25,052 nt of DNA from UMGS1307 sp964523005 (GCA_964523005.1 CAZFZL010000007.1:1-25052), one strand, 5' to 3'. Numbered from the stretch's first letter, positions 8,248 to 16,689 are shown. Made by a program: numbers and translations. The notes: generated by a model not told the origin, from the sequence alone.

Positions 8248-10093
8248 AACAATGCAGGATCTTCTTCGCCGTGTCGAAAAGCCGGGCAGGTATACCGGCG
8301 GTGAATTCGGCGAGATCAGAAAAGAGAAAAGGCCGGGAGAAGTCACCTTTGCCTTCTGCTTCCCGGATTCATACGAGATCGGTATGTCGAACCTCGGAAT
8401 GAAAATACTTTACGGCGCGCTCAACGCGAACGACTTCATTCGCTGTGAAAGATGCTTCGCTCCGTGGCCCGACATGGGCGACCTGATGCAGTCGGAAGAC
8501 GTACCGCTCGCGACGCTCGAAAGCGGGACTGCTCTGCGTGATTTCGATATAGTAGCGTTCTCGATGGGCTACGAACTTTGCTATACGAACGTGCTGTACA
8601 TGCTGCGCCTTGCAGGCATACCGCTGAGCGCTTCAGAGCGCAAAGGAAAAAGGTGGCCTGTTATTCTCGGCGGCGGCGTCTGTACTTACAACCCGGAGCC
8701 GCTCGCGGAATTTTTCGACGCGTTTTCGATAGGCGAAGGCGAAGTATCGCTGTGTGACTTCACGCGGCTGTACAGGGACTGCCGCGACGAAGGCAAAACC
8801 AAGGAGGAATTTCTCCGCCGTGCCGCTTCGGAGATGGCTGACGAAGGAATATATGTCCCGTCACTATATAATGCGAGCTACAACGACGACGGTACGCTGC
8901 GCTCGTTCACGCCGCGCGACGGCGCACCTGCAAAAATACGCAAGGCAGTCATTGAGGAGCTTGACAGCGCATTCTACCCGGAATGCCCCGTCGTGCCGTT
9001 CATCGAAGCAATACACGACCGCGTTATGCTCGAAACGGCGCGCGGCTGTATACGCGGCTGTCGCTTCTGTCAGGCAGGCATGGTATGTCGCCCGTACCGC
9101 GAACGCTCCCCCGAAAAGCTTCAAACGATGGCTCAAAGGCTCGTTAACAATACGGGCTACGATGAAATATCCATGATGTCGCTGAGCATAAGCGACTATA
9201 CGAAGCTTCCGCAGCTTACCGATTCCCTGCTCGAATGGACCGATAAACGTCACGTCAGCCTTTCGCTGCCGTCGATGCGCGTCGACAGCTTTTACCGTGA
9301 GCTTATGGAAAAGGTCATGAGCGTGCGAAAAAGCGGAATAACCTTCGCGCCTGAGGCCGGAAGTCAGCGTATGCGCGACGTCATAAACAAAAACATCACC
9401 GAGCATGATATACTTACAGCCTGTGAAACGGCTTTCGAATGCGGCAAGAGCAGCGTGAAGCTGTATTTCATGAACGGTCTGCCCGGCGAGACCGACGAGG
9501 ATATAGTCGCGATTGCAAAGCTCGGACAGTCGGTGCTCGACTGCTTCTTCACAAGCCCAAGCCGTAAAAAAGGAATGAGCATGGCGATAACGCTTTCCGT
9601 TGCCTGCTTCGTGCCGAAGCCCTTCACACCGTTCCAGTGGGTCGGGCAGACACCGGCAGACGAGCTGCTCAGACGGCAGAAGCTGCTTTCACACAGCATC
9701 ACCAACAAACGCATCACCCACAACTACCACGATTCGTCCGTCAGCTTCCTCGAAGCCGTATTCGCCAGAGGCAACAGAAATCTCGCGGCGGCGCTCCGCA
9801 GGGCTTCGGAACGCGGATTCCGATTCGACAGCTGGGATGAATATTTCAAGCTCAACGACTGGGCAGCGGTATTTGCCGAAACGGGGATCGATCCGGCGTT
9901 CTACGCGAACAGGACGATGAGCTTCGACGAGCTGCTGCCGTGGGATTTCATAGACATCGGCGTGACGAAAAAGTTTCTTGTCAGCGAAGCCGAAAAGGCG
10001 CTGTGCGCCGAAACGACACCCGACTGCCGCACAAAATGCTCCGGCTGCGGTGCGATGTTTTTTGCAGGAGGTAACAGCGTATGCAGGAAATAA
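8240..10093 (+). CDS. TIGR03960-type radical SAM protein with B12-binding-like N terminus
   Basis: I choose the ATG at 8240 (617 residues), 7 nt after AGGGG; it overlaps the uvrA end by 8 nt. The N-terminal ~200 residues ('SYEIGMSNLGMKILYGALN', 'GGGVCTYNPEPLAEFFDAF') resemble the cobalamin-binding-like domain found in B12-type radical SAM enzymes. The radical SAM core carries the 4Fe-4S motif at Cys-270, Cys-274 and Cys-277 ('RGCIRGCRFCQAG'). The C terminus ends in a Cys cluster 'TPDCRTKCSGCG' typical of the TIGR03960 family. The reaction is unknown; in many Firmicutes this gene sits with a DUF2344 gene, as here, often near RNase G and rplU/rpmA, suggesting an RNA or ribosome-related modification (inference). 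Confidence 0.9.
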   Translation: MAETMQDLLRRVEKPGRYTGGEFGEIRKEKRPGEVTFAFCFPDSYEIGMSNLGMKILYGALNANDFIRCERCFAPWPDMGDLMQSEDVPLATLESGTALRDFDIVAFSMGYELCYTNVLYMLRLAGIPLSASERKGKRWPVILGGGVCTYNPEPLAEFFDAFSIGEGEVSLCDFTRLYRDCRDEGKTKEEFLRRAASEMADEGIYVPSLYNASYNDDGTLRSFTPRDGAPAKIRKAVIEELDSAFYPECPVVPFIEAIHDRVMLETARGCIRGCRFCQAGMVCRPYRERSPEKLQTMAQRLVNNTGYDEISMMSLSISDYTKLPQLTDSLLEWTDKRHVSLSLPSMRVDSFYRELMEKVMSVRKSGITFAPEAGSQRMRDVINKNITEHDILTACETAFECGKSSVKLYFMNGLPGETDEDIVAIAKLGQSVLDCFFTSPSRKKGMSMAITLSVACFVPKPFTPFQWVGQTPADELLRRQKLLSHSITNKRITHNYHDSSVSFLEAVFARGNRNLAAALRRASERGFRFDSWDEYFKLNDWAAVFAETGIDPAFYANRTMSFDELLPWDFIDIGVTKKFLVSEAEKALCAETTPDCRTKCSGCGAMFFAGGNSVCRK

Positions 10094-10728
10094 AGCCCGT
10101 AAGAGTATTCTTTCAGAAGATTAACAAAGCGTGCTGCTTCTCTCATCTTGACCTGAACCGCGCCGTTGCGCGGATGCTTATGAGGAGCGCGCTGCCCGTT
10201 TACTTCACAGAGGGCTTCAACCCTCATGCGAAGGTCGTTTTTGCCGTGCCGCTCGCGATATTCCAGCAGAGCGTATACGAGATATTCGATTTCGCGCTCA
10301 GTGAGGACGTGCCTTACGACGAAGCGTTCGACAGCCTGAGCGCATCGAGCGTCCCCGATCTTCCGATAATCCGCACCGCGCAGCCGGTCAGGAAGCTCGG
10401 CGACTGCAGATACGGCAGTTATTCGATAACCTTTGATACCGACGCAGACCCGCAAAGCATCCGGGCGCTCTTCTCGGGTGCGGTGACGGTGCTGAAGAAG
10501 ACGAAAAAGACCTGTACCGAGACGGACATCTCGCCGCAGATAAAAAAATTGTCCGTGCGTGAAAGCAACGGACAGACAGAAGTTGAATGCGTACTCGACG
10601 CTGCCGCGAACCTGTATCTCAATCCGCAGTACATCGTCGACCACATAACGAAAAACGTCCCGCATACCGAACGCCCCCTGATAACGCGCACCGGGCTTTA
10701 CTGCGAGGACATGACACTGATGATATAA
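10081..10728 (+). CDS. DUF2344 / TIGR03936-type radical-SAM-linked protein
   Basis: The 215-residue product begins 'VRVFFQKINKACCFSHLDLNRAVARMLMRSALPVYFTEGFNPHAKVVFAVPL' in outline, with the 'SHLDL', 'RALMRSxLP' and 'GFNPHxK' features of the DUF2344 family, which is encoded beside or fused to TIGR03960 radical SAM proteins. Function is unknown; it is presumably a substrate-binding or scaffold partner of the enzyme encoded just upstream. The start follows AGGAGGT by 8 nt and overlaps the radical SAM gene by 13 nt, so translation is coupled. In some organisms the two are one protein; here they are separate. Confidence 0.88.
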   Translation: MQEIKPVRVFFQKINKACCFSHLDLNRAVARMLMRSALPVYFTEGFNPHAKVVFAVPLAIFQQSVYEIFDFALSEDVPYDEAFDSLSASSVPDLPIIRTAQPVRKLGDCRYGSYSITFDTDADPQSIRALFSGAVTVLKKTKKTCTETDISPQIKKLSVRESNGQTEVECVLDAAANLYLNPQYIVDHITKNVPHTERPLITRTGLYCEDMTLMI

Positions 10729-10764
10729 GACCGCTTTGCGGCGCAAGGAAAGGAAAACCGAAAA

Positions 10765-11745
10765 ATGAACCAGCAAAACCGCGGGAGAAGCACACAGACC
10801 CGCAATTCGGGAAAAAAGAAAAAAGGGAACGCAACGATGAGCATCTTCACGCTGCTTATCGTGCTCGTGATCGCTGTCATGATAATCGTGTTTCTTGCCG
10901 TCATGATAAACGGCAACGACACATCCGACCCCGGAACGTCGGACGTTTCCTCCGACGCGTCGCAGTCCGACACGAGCCGGATCGAAAGCACTCCGGCATC
11001 GACCTCCGGGACTTCAACGGGATCGTCTACGAGCGAATCCACAGACACGTCCGTAGCCGAATCGGCTGACGAGTCAGACGATACATCCGAGGTCGGCACC
11101 AAATACACCTACAAAACCGATATAACAGCCTACCTCTGGGCAATAGAGCCTGAGAACAGAGACGCGTATCTTGTGCTCGTCAATTCCGAAAGCCTGCTTT
11201 CGTCGACTTATATCCCAACAAACCTCACCGATGTACGCTATACGCGCAGCGACAGAAACGCACGGCTCATGGTTGAAAGCGCTGAGGTTGCGCTGTATGC
11301 GTTTCTCAAGGAAGCGGCAGAATACAATATTGATGATGTAACAGTCACAAGCGCGTACAGAAGCTATTCCGAACAGTCATATCTTTTTGAGAATAAAGTA
11401 TCAAATATCCTTTCATCATACAACACGCGCGAGGAAGCCGAAGCCGCAGCAGCCAGAGTCGTTGCGCGTCCCGGTACGAGCGAGCACCAGACGGGGCTCG
11501 TGTGCGATATGCACAACATGTCCTCAGCACAGCAGTCCTTCGGGAAGACAGAAGCGGCGAAGTGGCTTGCGGAAAACGCGTACAAATTCGGATTTATACT
11601 CCGCTATGAAGAGGACAAACAGGATATAACCAACATCATCTACGAGCCGTGGCATTTCCGCTTTGTCGGACGCTACCACGCAACGCAGATGAAAGAGCTC
11701 GATATGTGCCTTGAGGAATATGTCGAATACCTCAAAAATCAGTGA
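10765..11745 (+). CDS. Membrane-anchored VanY-like D-alanyl-D-alanine carboxypeptidase (M15B)
   Basis: The product has 326 residues. A Lys-rich cytoplasmic tail is followed by one membrane helix (~27-48), a Ser/Thr/Asp-rich linker (~51-112) and an extracellular M15B peptidase domain (~160-320). Features of the zinc site are 'SEHQTGLVCDM' with His-241 and Asp-248 and 'EPWHFRFVG' with catalytic Glu-294 and ligand His-297; 'VTSAYRSYSEQ' is the usual substrate-side block. Such enzymes trim the terminal D-Ala from peptidoglycan stem peptides. Nothing around it (no vanHAX or vanRS-like set) suggests glycopeptide resistance, so a wall-maturation role is more likely. It follows the DUF2344 gene by 36 nt and is followed 17 nt later by a lipoprotein gene. 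Confidence 0.88.
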   Translation: MNQQNRGRSTQTRNSGKKKKGNATMSIFTLLIVLVIAVMIIVFLAVMINGNDTSDPGTSDVSSDASQSDTSRIESTPASTSGTSTGSSTSESTDTSVAESADESDDTSEVGTKYTYKTDITAYLWAIEPENRDAYLVLVNSESLLSSTYIPTNLTDVRYTRSDRNARLMVESAEVALYAFLKEAAEYNIDDVTVTSAYRSYSEQSYLFENKVSNILSSYNTREEAEAAAARVVARPGTSEHQTGLVCDMHNMSSAQQSFGKTEAAKWLAENAYKFGFILRYEEDKQDITNIIYEPWHFRFVGRYHATQMKELDMCLEEYVEYLKNQ

Positions 11746-11762
11746 CTGAAAGGAACGGCTAA

Positions 11763-14027
11763 ATGAAAAAGTCCGTATTGCTTATCGTTCTCGCTTTGCT
11801 GCTGATGTTTACAGCCTGCGACGATCTCACGGCGGAATCCAACAGCTCCGAAACATCAGCCGATGCCTCGTCATCCTCCGGAGCAGGAGTCGTCATCAAT
11901 GTCCCCGATGCTCTCACGCTCACCGCCGGTACGGAATACCAGCTTGAAATTACCTTTGAAAATCTCGGTTCGCGCAGGGTCACATACTCCAGCGACCGTG
12001 AAACGATAGCCAAAGTCAGTGCAACGGGACTTATCACCGCTTTGAGCGGCGGCAGTGCAAAGATCACCGTCTCTGCCGGAACGACAAGCGCGTCATTCAC
12101 CGTTACAGTACAGCGCAGCGTGTCCGCACTGAGCTTCGCACAGTCGGAATGCTCCGCCGCGGCAGGCAGCACGTTTACGCAAACATGCGATGTCGAGCCG
12201 GAAAAAATCGACGTCACGCTGACGTATGCATCATCTGACGAGGCAGTAGCCTCCGTCGCATCTGACGGCACTGTCACCGCTCTCACAGCAGGCAAAACGA
12301 CAATCACCGCTTCTTTCGGCAGCTACATCGCATCATACAAGCTCACCGTGCTCCCTCTCGCGTCTTCGATAACGCTCGACAAAACGTCTTTTGCCCTGAA
12401 AACCGGCGACAGCGCAACGCTTTTTGCTTCAGTGCTTCCGGAGGACGCGTTTGACAAAGCAGTATCGTTCCGTTCGCTCAACGAAGCGATCGCGACCGTC
12501 ACATCTGACGGCACTGTCACGGGAGTTTCGCCCGGCGACGCTGTGATCGAAGCATATATCGGCGACATCACCGCTTCCTGCACCGTCACCGTGTCCGAAA
12601 AAGAAACGGTAATAGAAGTGACCTCAATCAGACTGAGCGATACATCGCTGACACTCTACATCGGTGCCGGCAGCACTGTAAAGCTGAAAGCGACCGCACG
12701 TCCGTCCGACGCAACCAATACGTCTCTCACCTTCGCATCCTCGGACGCCGTCGTAGTAACCGTATCATCGAACGGCACGCTTACGCCGAAGAAGGCAGGC
12801 AGCGCAAAGATCACCGTCACCGCGTCGAACGGCGTCAGCGCCGAATGCAGCGTCACGGTAAAAAAAGCGTCTCAGACAGCAAGCCCGACCATTCTCGATT
12901 ATTCGTTCCTCGACAGCAATAATTTTGCCATTATCGGCACCTGTGAGGACAACGCGACTGTTGTAGCCACGAACGGCACGGATGTATGCGAAACGACAGC
13001 GGATAAAAAATACTTCTCCGTTTCGCTGCCCAAAACCGGCTCATCCACGCAGATCACCATTACCGCGACAGCCGAAAACAAGACGCAGAGCGAGCAGATG
13101 ACCTACACCGTCAATTATAAGACTCCAGCACCGGACAAGGGGCTTTGGGCAATGCTGTGGGGTAAAAACTATCAGTTCTTCATCTCGCATACCGGCAACA
13201 CCGACCTGGGGCTTAAAGATATACTCAGGACGAATTCACTCACGTCCTCACAGATATCTACCTTCAAATCAAAGGTGGATACCAAGGTGGCGGCGCTGAA
13301 AAAGATAAACAAAAACGCCGAGCTGATATATATCATCATCCCTGCTCCTGCGAGCGTCTATCCCGAGCTGCTGCCCGATTCGATCACTCCGACAAACAAC
13401 CCGAGCCGCCTCGAGCAGATATACGAAGCGCTTGAAGACACGAACGCAAAGTATATAAACGTCCTTGAGTTGTTTGAGGAGCATAAGTACGATAACCTCA
13501 AGCTGTACTGGAAGACCGATACCCACTGGACCGATTACGGCGGATTTCTCGTGTATGAGGAGCTGTTCGACATCATCGACGACAACTTCCCCGATGCCTA
13601 TGCACGTCCGATGAGCGATTTCACCTTCACTGAGGGTTATTATTACGGCGGCGACCTCGCGTATTATATCAACATCGACAGAACGCTCATGCAGGAATGG
13701 AACGCGTTGCGCGTACCGAATTTCGATATGCCGAGCATGATCTCATCAATACAGCGCTATGTCTCCGCAAAGCAGCTCACCTACCGCGACGGGATTATTG
13801 ACCAGAAGCAATATGTTTACACCAATCGCAGCCATCTGCCGACTACAGTGATATACAGAGACTCCTATTCGACCCAGATGTTCGATATAATAGCCGAGCG
13901 CTGCGACACGAGCGCCTTCCACGCTATGTGGGACTATACTCTCAACACCTCGGAATTCAAAAGCCTTGACGCCGACTATGTAATATACATCATAAACGAA
14001 AGGAATATCGGTTCGATACTGAACTGA
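11763..14027 (+). CDS. Lipoprotein: four Big_2 repeats joined to an AlgX/AlgJ-like SGNH domain
   Basis: The 754-residue product starts with a lipoprotein signal ('LLLMFTACDD', acylated Cys-19), so it should sit on the outer face of the membrane. Four Big_2 Ig-like modules follow (about residues 37-115, 119-197, 200-280, 285-367), each with the 'S-S-D...VA.V...G.VTA...G...IT' pattern, then a further beta-sandwich (~370-450). Residues ~456-754 look like the DHHW/AlgX-AlgJ type SGNH domain: 'LYWKTDTHWTDYGGF' gives Asp-586 and His-588, and 'IYRDSYSTQM' gives candidate nucleophile Ser-701. Relatives O-acetylate exopolysaccharide or wall glycans with a membrane MBOAT partner, which is not seen here. 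AAAGGA lies 8 nt before the ATG. The role as an acetyltransferase rather than esterase is inference. Confidence 0.8.
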   Translation: MKKSVLLIVLALLLMFTACDDLTAESNSSETSADASSSSGAGVVINVPDALTLTAGTEYQLEITFENLGSRRVTYSSDRETIAKVSATGLITALSGGSAKITVSAGTTSASFTVTVQRSVSALSFAQSECSAAAGSTFTQTCDVEPEKIDVTLTYASSDEAVASVASDGTVTALTAGKTTITASFGSYIASYKLTVLPLASSITLDKTSFALKTGDSATLFASVLPEDAFDKAVSFRSLNEAIATVTSDGTVTGVSPGDAVIEAYIGDITASCTVTVSEKETVIEVTSIRLSDTSLTLYIGAGSTVKLKATARPSDATNTSLTFASSDAVVVTVSSNGTLTPKKAGSAKITVTASNGVSAECSVTVKKASQTASPTILDYSFLDSNNFAIIGTCEDNATVVATNGTDVCETTADKKYFSVSLPKTGSSTQITITATAENKTQSEQMTYTVNYKTPAPDKGLWAMLWGKNYQFFISHTGNTDLGLKDILRTNSLTSSQISTFKSKVDTKVAALKKINKNAELIYIIIPAPASVYPELLPDSITPTNNPSRLEQIYEALEDTNAKYINVLELFEEHKYDNLKLYWKTDTHWTDYGGFLVYEELFDIIDDNFPDAYARPMSDFTFTEGYYYGGDLAYYINIDRTLMQEWNALRVPNFDMPSMISSIQRYVSAKQLTYRDGIIDQKQYVYTNRSHLPTTVIYRDSYSTQMFDIIAERCDTSAFHAMWDYTLNTSEFKSLDADYVIYIINERNIGSILN
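12259..12520 (+). repeat. 19-bp exact repeat between Big_2 modules 2 and 3
   Basis: The stretch CATCTGACGGCACTGTCAC occurs at 12259-12277 and again at 12502-12520, in the same place of two neighbouring Big_2 modules (coding SDGTVT). This points to recent module duplication or conversion within the lipoprotein gene. Confidence 0.8.
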
Positions 14028-14037
14028 TGATTGACCT

Positions 14038-16140
14038 ATGTTACCGAACGAATTCATTTGCAAGAGCCACGACTACTCAACACTTGAGCGCTCCGTCAAC
14101 GCACCGTATATCCGCAGACGCTTCAACGCGCCCGAAGAAATGAAGGCGAAGCTCGTCATAACGGGGCTTGGCTTCTATGACGCATTCATAAACGGCAAAC
14201 GCATTACCAAAGGACTGCTCGCGCCCTATGTGAGCGCACCGGACGACATCGTTGATTACGACGAATATGAATTCACGGCAAAGAAGGGCGAAAACGTACT
14301 CGGTCTGATCCTCGGCAACGGTATGCAAAACAGCTTCTGCGGCTATGTGTGGGACTTTGAGAAAGCAGCCTGGCGCGCATCGCCCGAAACAGCGTTCGAG
14401 ATACGCGTCGGCGACGCCGTATTTACGAGCGGCACCGGCTGCAAATGCTTCGATTCACCGATAACCTTCGACGACGAGCGCGGCGGCGAGTTTTACGACG
14501 CGCGGCTCGAAATAAAAGGATGGAGCGAACCGGGCTTTGATGATTCCGGCTGGAGCGACGCGCTCCCGGCACGCGAGCCGAAGGGCGAAAAACGCTTTTG
14601 CATCGCCGAGCCGATCACTACACAGAGCATATTGAAGCCGCTGAGCGTAAAGCAGACGAACGGCGGATGGCTTTACGATTTCGGCGTGAACGCCGCCGGA
14701 AACCCGCGCCTGACGATGAAGGGTACGCGCGGACAGACCGTCACGCTGTACTGCGGCGAGCTTCTCGTTAACGGCGACCTGACGCAGGAAAACATAAAAT
14801 GCGACAGAAACCAGCAGTGTCAGGTCATGAAATACACGTTCTCCGGCGACGGTACCGAGACTTATACGCCGCATTTCACATACAGCGGCTTTCGCTATGT
14901 GAAGATCACGGGTGTCACTGCCGAACAGGCGACGCCTGATGCGCTCGAATACCTCGTACAAAATTCCGACCTGCGGCGCAGCGCTGAGTTCGAGTGCTCC
15001 GACGAAACGGTAAACAAACTCGCAGAGCTGTCCCAGCGCTCCACACTCGCGAATTTCTGGTACTTCCCCACCGACTGCCCACACCGCGAAAAGAACGGCT
15101 GGACGGGCGATGCCGCCGTCTCAGCTGAACAGACTATCATGCAGTTCAAGGCGGAAAACTCCTACGCCGAATGGCTCGCCCACATCAGAGCAGTACAGCG
15201 TGAAGACGGTGCGCTGCCGGGTATCATCCCGACGGGCGGCTGGGGCTTCAAATGGGGCAGCGGCCCTGCATGGGACTGCGTTATCGCAGTACTCCCGTAT
15301 TATATCTACCTTTACAGACGCGACAAAGCGATACTGCGTGACAACGCGGACGCTATCGACAGCTATCTGACGTATATGAGCACGAAGCTCCTCGCCGACG
15401 GCACGACAGCATACGGACTCGGCGACTGGTGTTCACCGAACAGACCGTCGGGCGATCCGAAAACGCCTCTCGGCGTGACCGATACGCTGATGTGCGCCGA
15501 TATATGCAAAAAAGCTTCGTATATTTTCGGACAGCTCGGACAGACCGAACGCAGAGCGCGTGCCGACACCATGTACTGCAAATTGATAAGCGCGTTCCGG
15601 AACGCATTCGTTGACACAAACAAATGCTCAGTCAGATGCCTCACGCAGACAGCACAGTCCATGGCTCTTTACTACGGCGTTTTCACGGAAGGCGAATACG
15701 CCGAAGCCTACACCGTATTGAAAAAGCTCATATCCGATAACGACGGTCAGCACGACTGCGGTATACTCGGCTGCCGTGTTATATTCAATGTCCTCGCCGA
15801 CAACGGCGATGCCGACCTCGCGCTGAGCATGATCACATCAAAGGCCCACCCCGGTTTCGGCAACTGGATCGACCGCGGCGCGACGTCGCTTTGGGAAAAT
15901 TTCCCGAAGGAGGACGAACCGTTCCTGTCGCTCAACCATCACTTCTTCGGCGCGATATCCGGCTTCTTCTTCAGATACATCGCCGGAATACAGGTCGGCG
16001 AAGAGGGCGTCCGCATAGAGCCGAAATACCCATCTGCAATCACACACGCAAAAGCAAAAATAGACATTGCAGGCGAACTTGTTTCGGTGGAATGGACACG
16101 CAGCCCCGACGGTGCGATCGTACAGAAAATACAAAGATAA
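14038..16140 (+). CDS. Cytoplasmic alpha-L-rhamnosidase, GH78
   Basis: The 700-residue product has the GH78 layout: an N-terminal beta domain ('GLGFYDAFINGKRIT', 'VLGLILGNGM'), a rhamnosidase beta domain, and the (alpha/alpha)6 catalytic domain. The catalytic-acid block is 'TDCPHREKNGWTGDA' with Glu-351, and 'ATSLWENF' supplies the candidate general base Glu-620. It releases L-rhamnose from glycosides. No signal peptide is present, so it would act on imported or internal oligosaccharides. It starts 10 nt after the lipoprotein stop with no clear ribosome site, suggesting translational coupling. It is the last gene of the uvrBA operon. No rhamnose catabolic genes are visible nearby; the PTS permease at 20865 is too distantly placed to link. 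Confidence 0.92.
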   Translation: MLPNEFICKSHDYSTLERSVNAPYIRRRFNAPEEMKAKLVITGLGFYDAFINGKRITKGLLAPYVSAPDDIVDYDEYEFTAKKGENVLGLILGNGMQNSFCGYVWDFEKAAWRASPETAFEIRVGDAVFTSGTGCKCFDSPITFDDERGGEFYDARLEIKGWSEPGFDDSGWSDALPAREPKGEKRFCIAEPITTQSILKPLSVKQTNGGWLYDFGVNAAGNPRLTMKGTRGQTVTLYCGELLVNGDLTQENIKCDRNQQCQVMKYTFSGDGTETYTPHFTYSGFRYVKITGVTAEQATPDALEYLVQNSDLRRSAEFECSDETVNKLAELSQRSTLANFWYFPTDCPHREKNGWTGDAAVSAEQTIMQFKAENSYAEWLAHIRAVQREDGALPGIIPTGGWGFKWGSGPAWDCVIAVLPYYIYLYRRDKAILRDNADAIDSYLTYMSTKLLADGTTAYGLGDWCSPNRPSGDPKTPLGVTDTLMCADICKKASYIFGQLGQTERRARADTMYCKLISAFRNAFVDTNKCSVRCLTQTAQSMALYYGVFTEGEYAEAYTVLKKLISDNDGQHDCGILGCRVIFNVLADNGDADLALSMITSKAHPGFGNWIDRGATSLWENFPKEDEPFLSLNHHFFGAISGFFFRYIAGIQVGEEGVRIEPKYPSAITHAKAKIDIAGELVSVEWTRSPDGAIVQKIQR

Positions 16141-16148
16141 AACAACAG

Positions 16149-16182
16149 AAAAAAGGCGAAGCTTGAAAGCTTCGCCTTTTTT
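16149..16182. terminator. Strong bidirectional intrinsic terminator
   Basis: A perfect inverted repeat AAAAAAGGCGAAGCTT / AAGCTTCGCCTTTTTT lies 8 nt after the rhamnosidase stop. It carries a T run on both strands and so can end the long plus-strand operon and also the small minus-strand gene at 16201-16485. Confidence 0.95.
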
Positions 16183-16200
16183 GACTGCAAGAGAGAGATA

Positions 16201-16485
16201 TCAGTTCTGTTCGCCGTTGTCTGTGGAAGCTGCCGCGGGAGCTGCCGCGGGAGCTGCAACCGGAGCTGCGTCCTTCGCGAGTTCTTCGTCGGTTATGCAG
16301 AGCATAAGTATTCCGCCGATAAGACTGCAGAAAATAAGAGTGACTACACCGATACCGGTAAGATCATTTTTTGTCTGAGCGGTCTTAAGCTTTTTGAGAG
16401 CGATTATGCCCACTACGAGCGGTATGATGGCAATTGCGCCTACTATCATTCCGATGATGATAAAAATTTTCGCTGCCTGCTTCAT
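16201..16485 (-). CDS. Small two-helix membrane protein with Ala/Pro tail
   Basis: I use the ATG at 16485 (94 residues), preceded by GAGGAG about 9 nt upstream; longer readings have no ribosome site and would run through the promoter. The product has two membrane helices ('FIIIGMIVGAIAIIPLVVGI' and 'GIGVVTLIFCSLIGGILML') joined by a short basic loop, so both ends probably face the same side. It ends in a low-complexity tail made of AAP repeats and 'STDNGEQN'. Similar small proteins are common in Firmicutes but I know no function. It has its own consensus promoter and a strong terminator, so it is likely well expressed as a single gene. Confidence 0.8.
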   Translation of the reverse strand: MKQAAKIFIIIGMIVGAIAIIPLVVGIIALKKLKTAQTKNDLTGIGVVTLIFCSLIGGILMLCITDEELAKDAAPVAAPAAAPAAASTDNGEQN

Positions 16486-16518
16486 GTATGTATTCTCCTC
16501 ACTTTTTGATGTAATTCT

Positions 16519-16547
16519 ATTATATAACACGAATATCGGGATGTCAA
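16519..16547 (-). promoter_or_regulatory. Consensus sigma-A promoter of the small membrane protein gene
   Basis: On the minus strand TTGACA (16547-16542), 17 bp, TATAAT (16524-16519). Both boxes match consensus exactly, predicting strong constitutive expression starting near 16512. Confidence 0.92.
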
Positions 16548-16610
16548 TATATTTTGCTTTTTTTTGCTGGTTTTTTACGTTTGTATGAAAAATTATTCAC
16601 AATATATATG

Positions 16611-16639
16611 TTGAAAAAATAAAATAAACATAGTATAAT
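16611..16639 (+). promoter_or_regulatory. Sigma-A promoter of the murL-murD/capA operon
   Basis: TTGAAA (16611-16616), 17-bp A-rich spacer, TATAAT (16634-16639). Transcription would start near 16646. That leaves almost no leader before the ATG at 16651 and about 44 nt before the ATG at 16690, supporting the latter as the true start. It is divergent from the promoter at 16519-16547. Confidence 0.85.
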
Positions 16640-16678
16640 AGGAAAAATGGATGTGTATACCCATCAGAAAATCCTACT

Positions 16679-16684
16679 GGGAGG
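16679..16684 (+). promoter_or_regulatory. Ribosome site that fixes the fusion-gene start
   Basis: GGGAGG lies 5 nt before the ATG at 16690. The earlier in-frame ATG at 16651 has no comparable site. Confidence 0.8.
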
Positions 16685-16689
16685 CTGCA

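Noticed and set aside
9901..10776. 291-codon antisense frame across the radical SAM and DUF2344 genes
   Set aside because: It covers two well-supported overlapping genes and shows no domain or start signal.
10765..11745. Glycopeptide-resistance locus because of the VanY-like enzyme
   Set aside because: No vanH, vanA/B ligase, vanX or cognate regulators are present; a housekeeping wall peptidase is simpler.
16651..16689. Earlier in-frame ATG for the fusion gene
   Set aside because: It would begin only ~5 nt after the predicted RNA start and lacks a ribosome site; the ATG at 16690 has GGGAGG 5 nt upstream.
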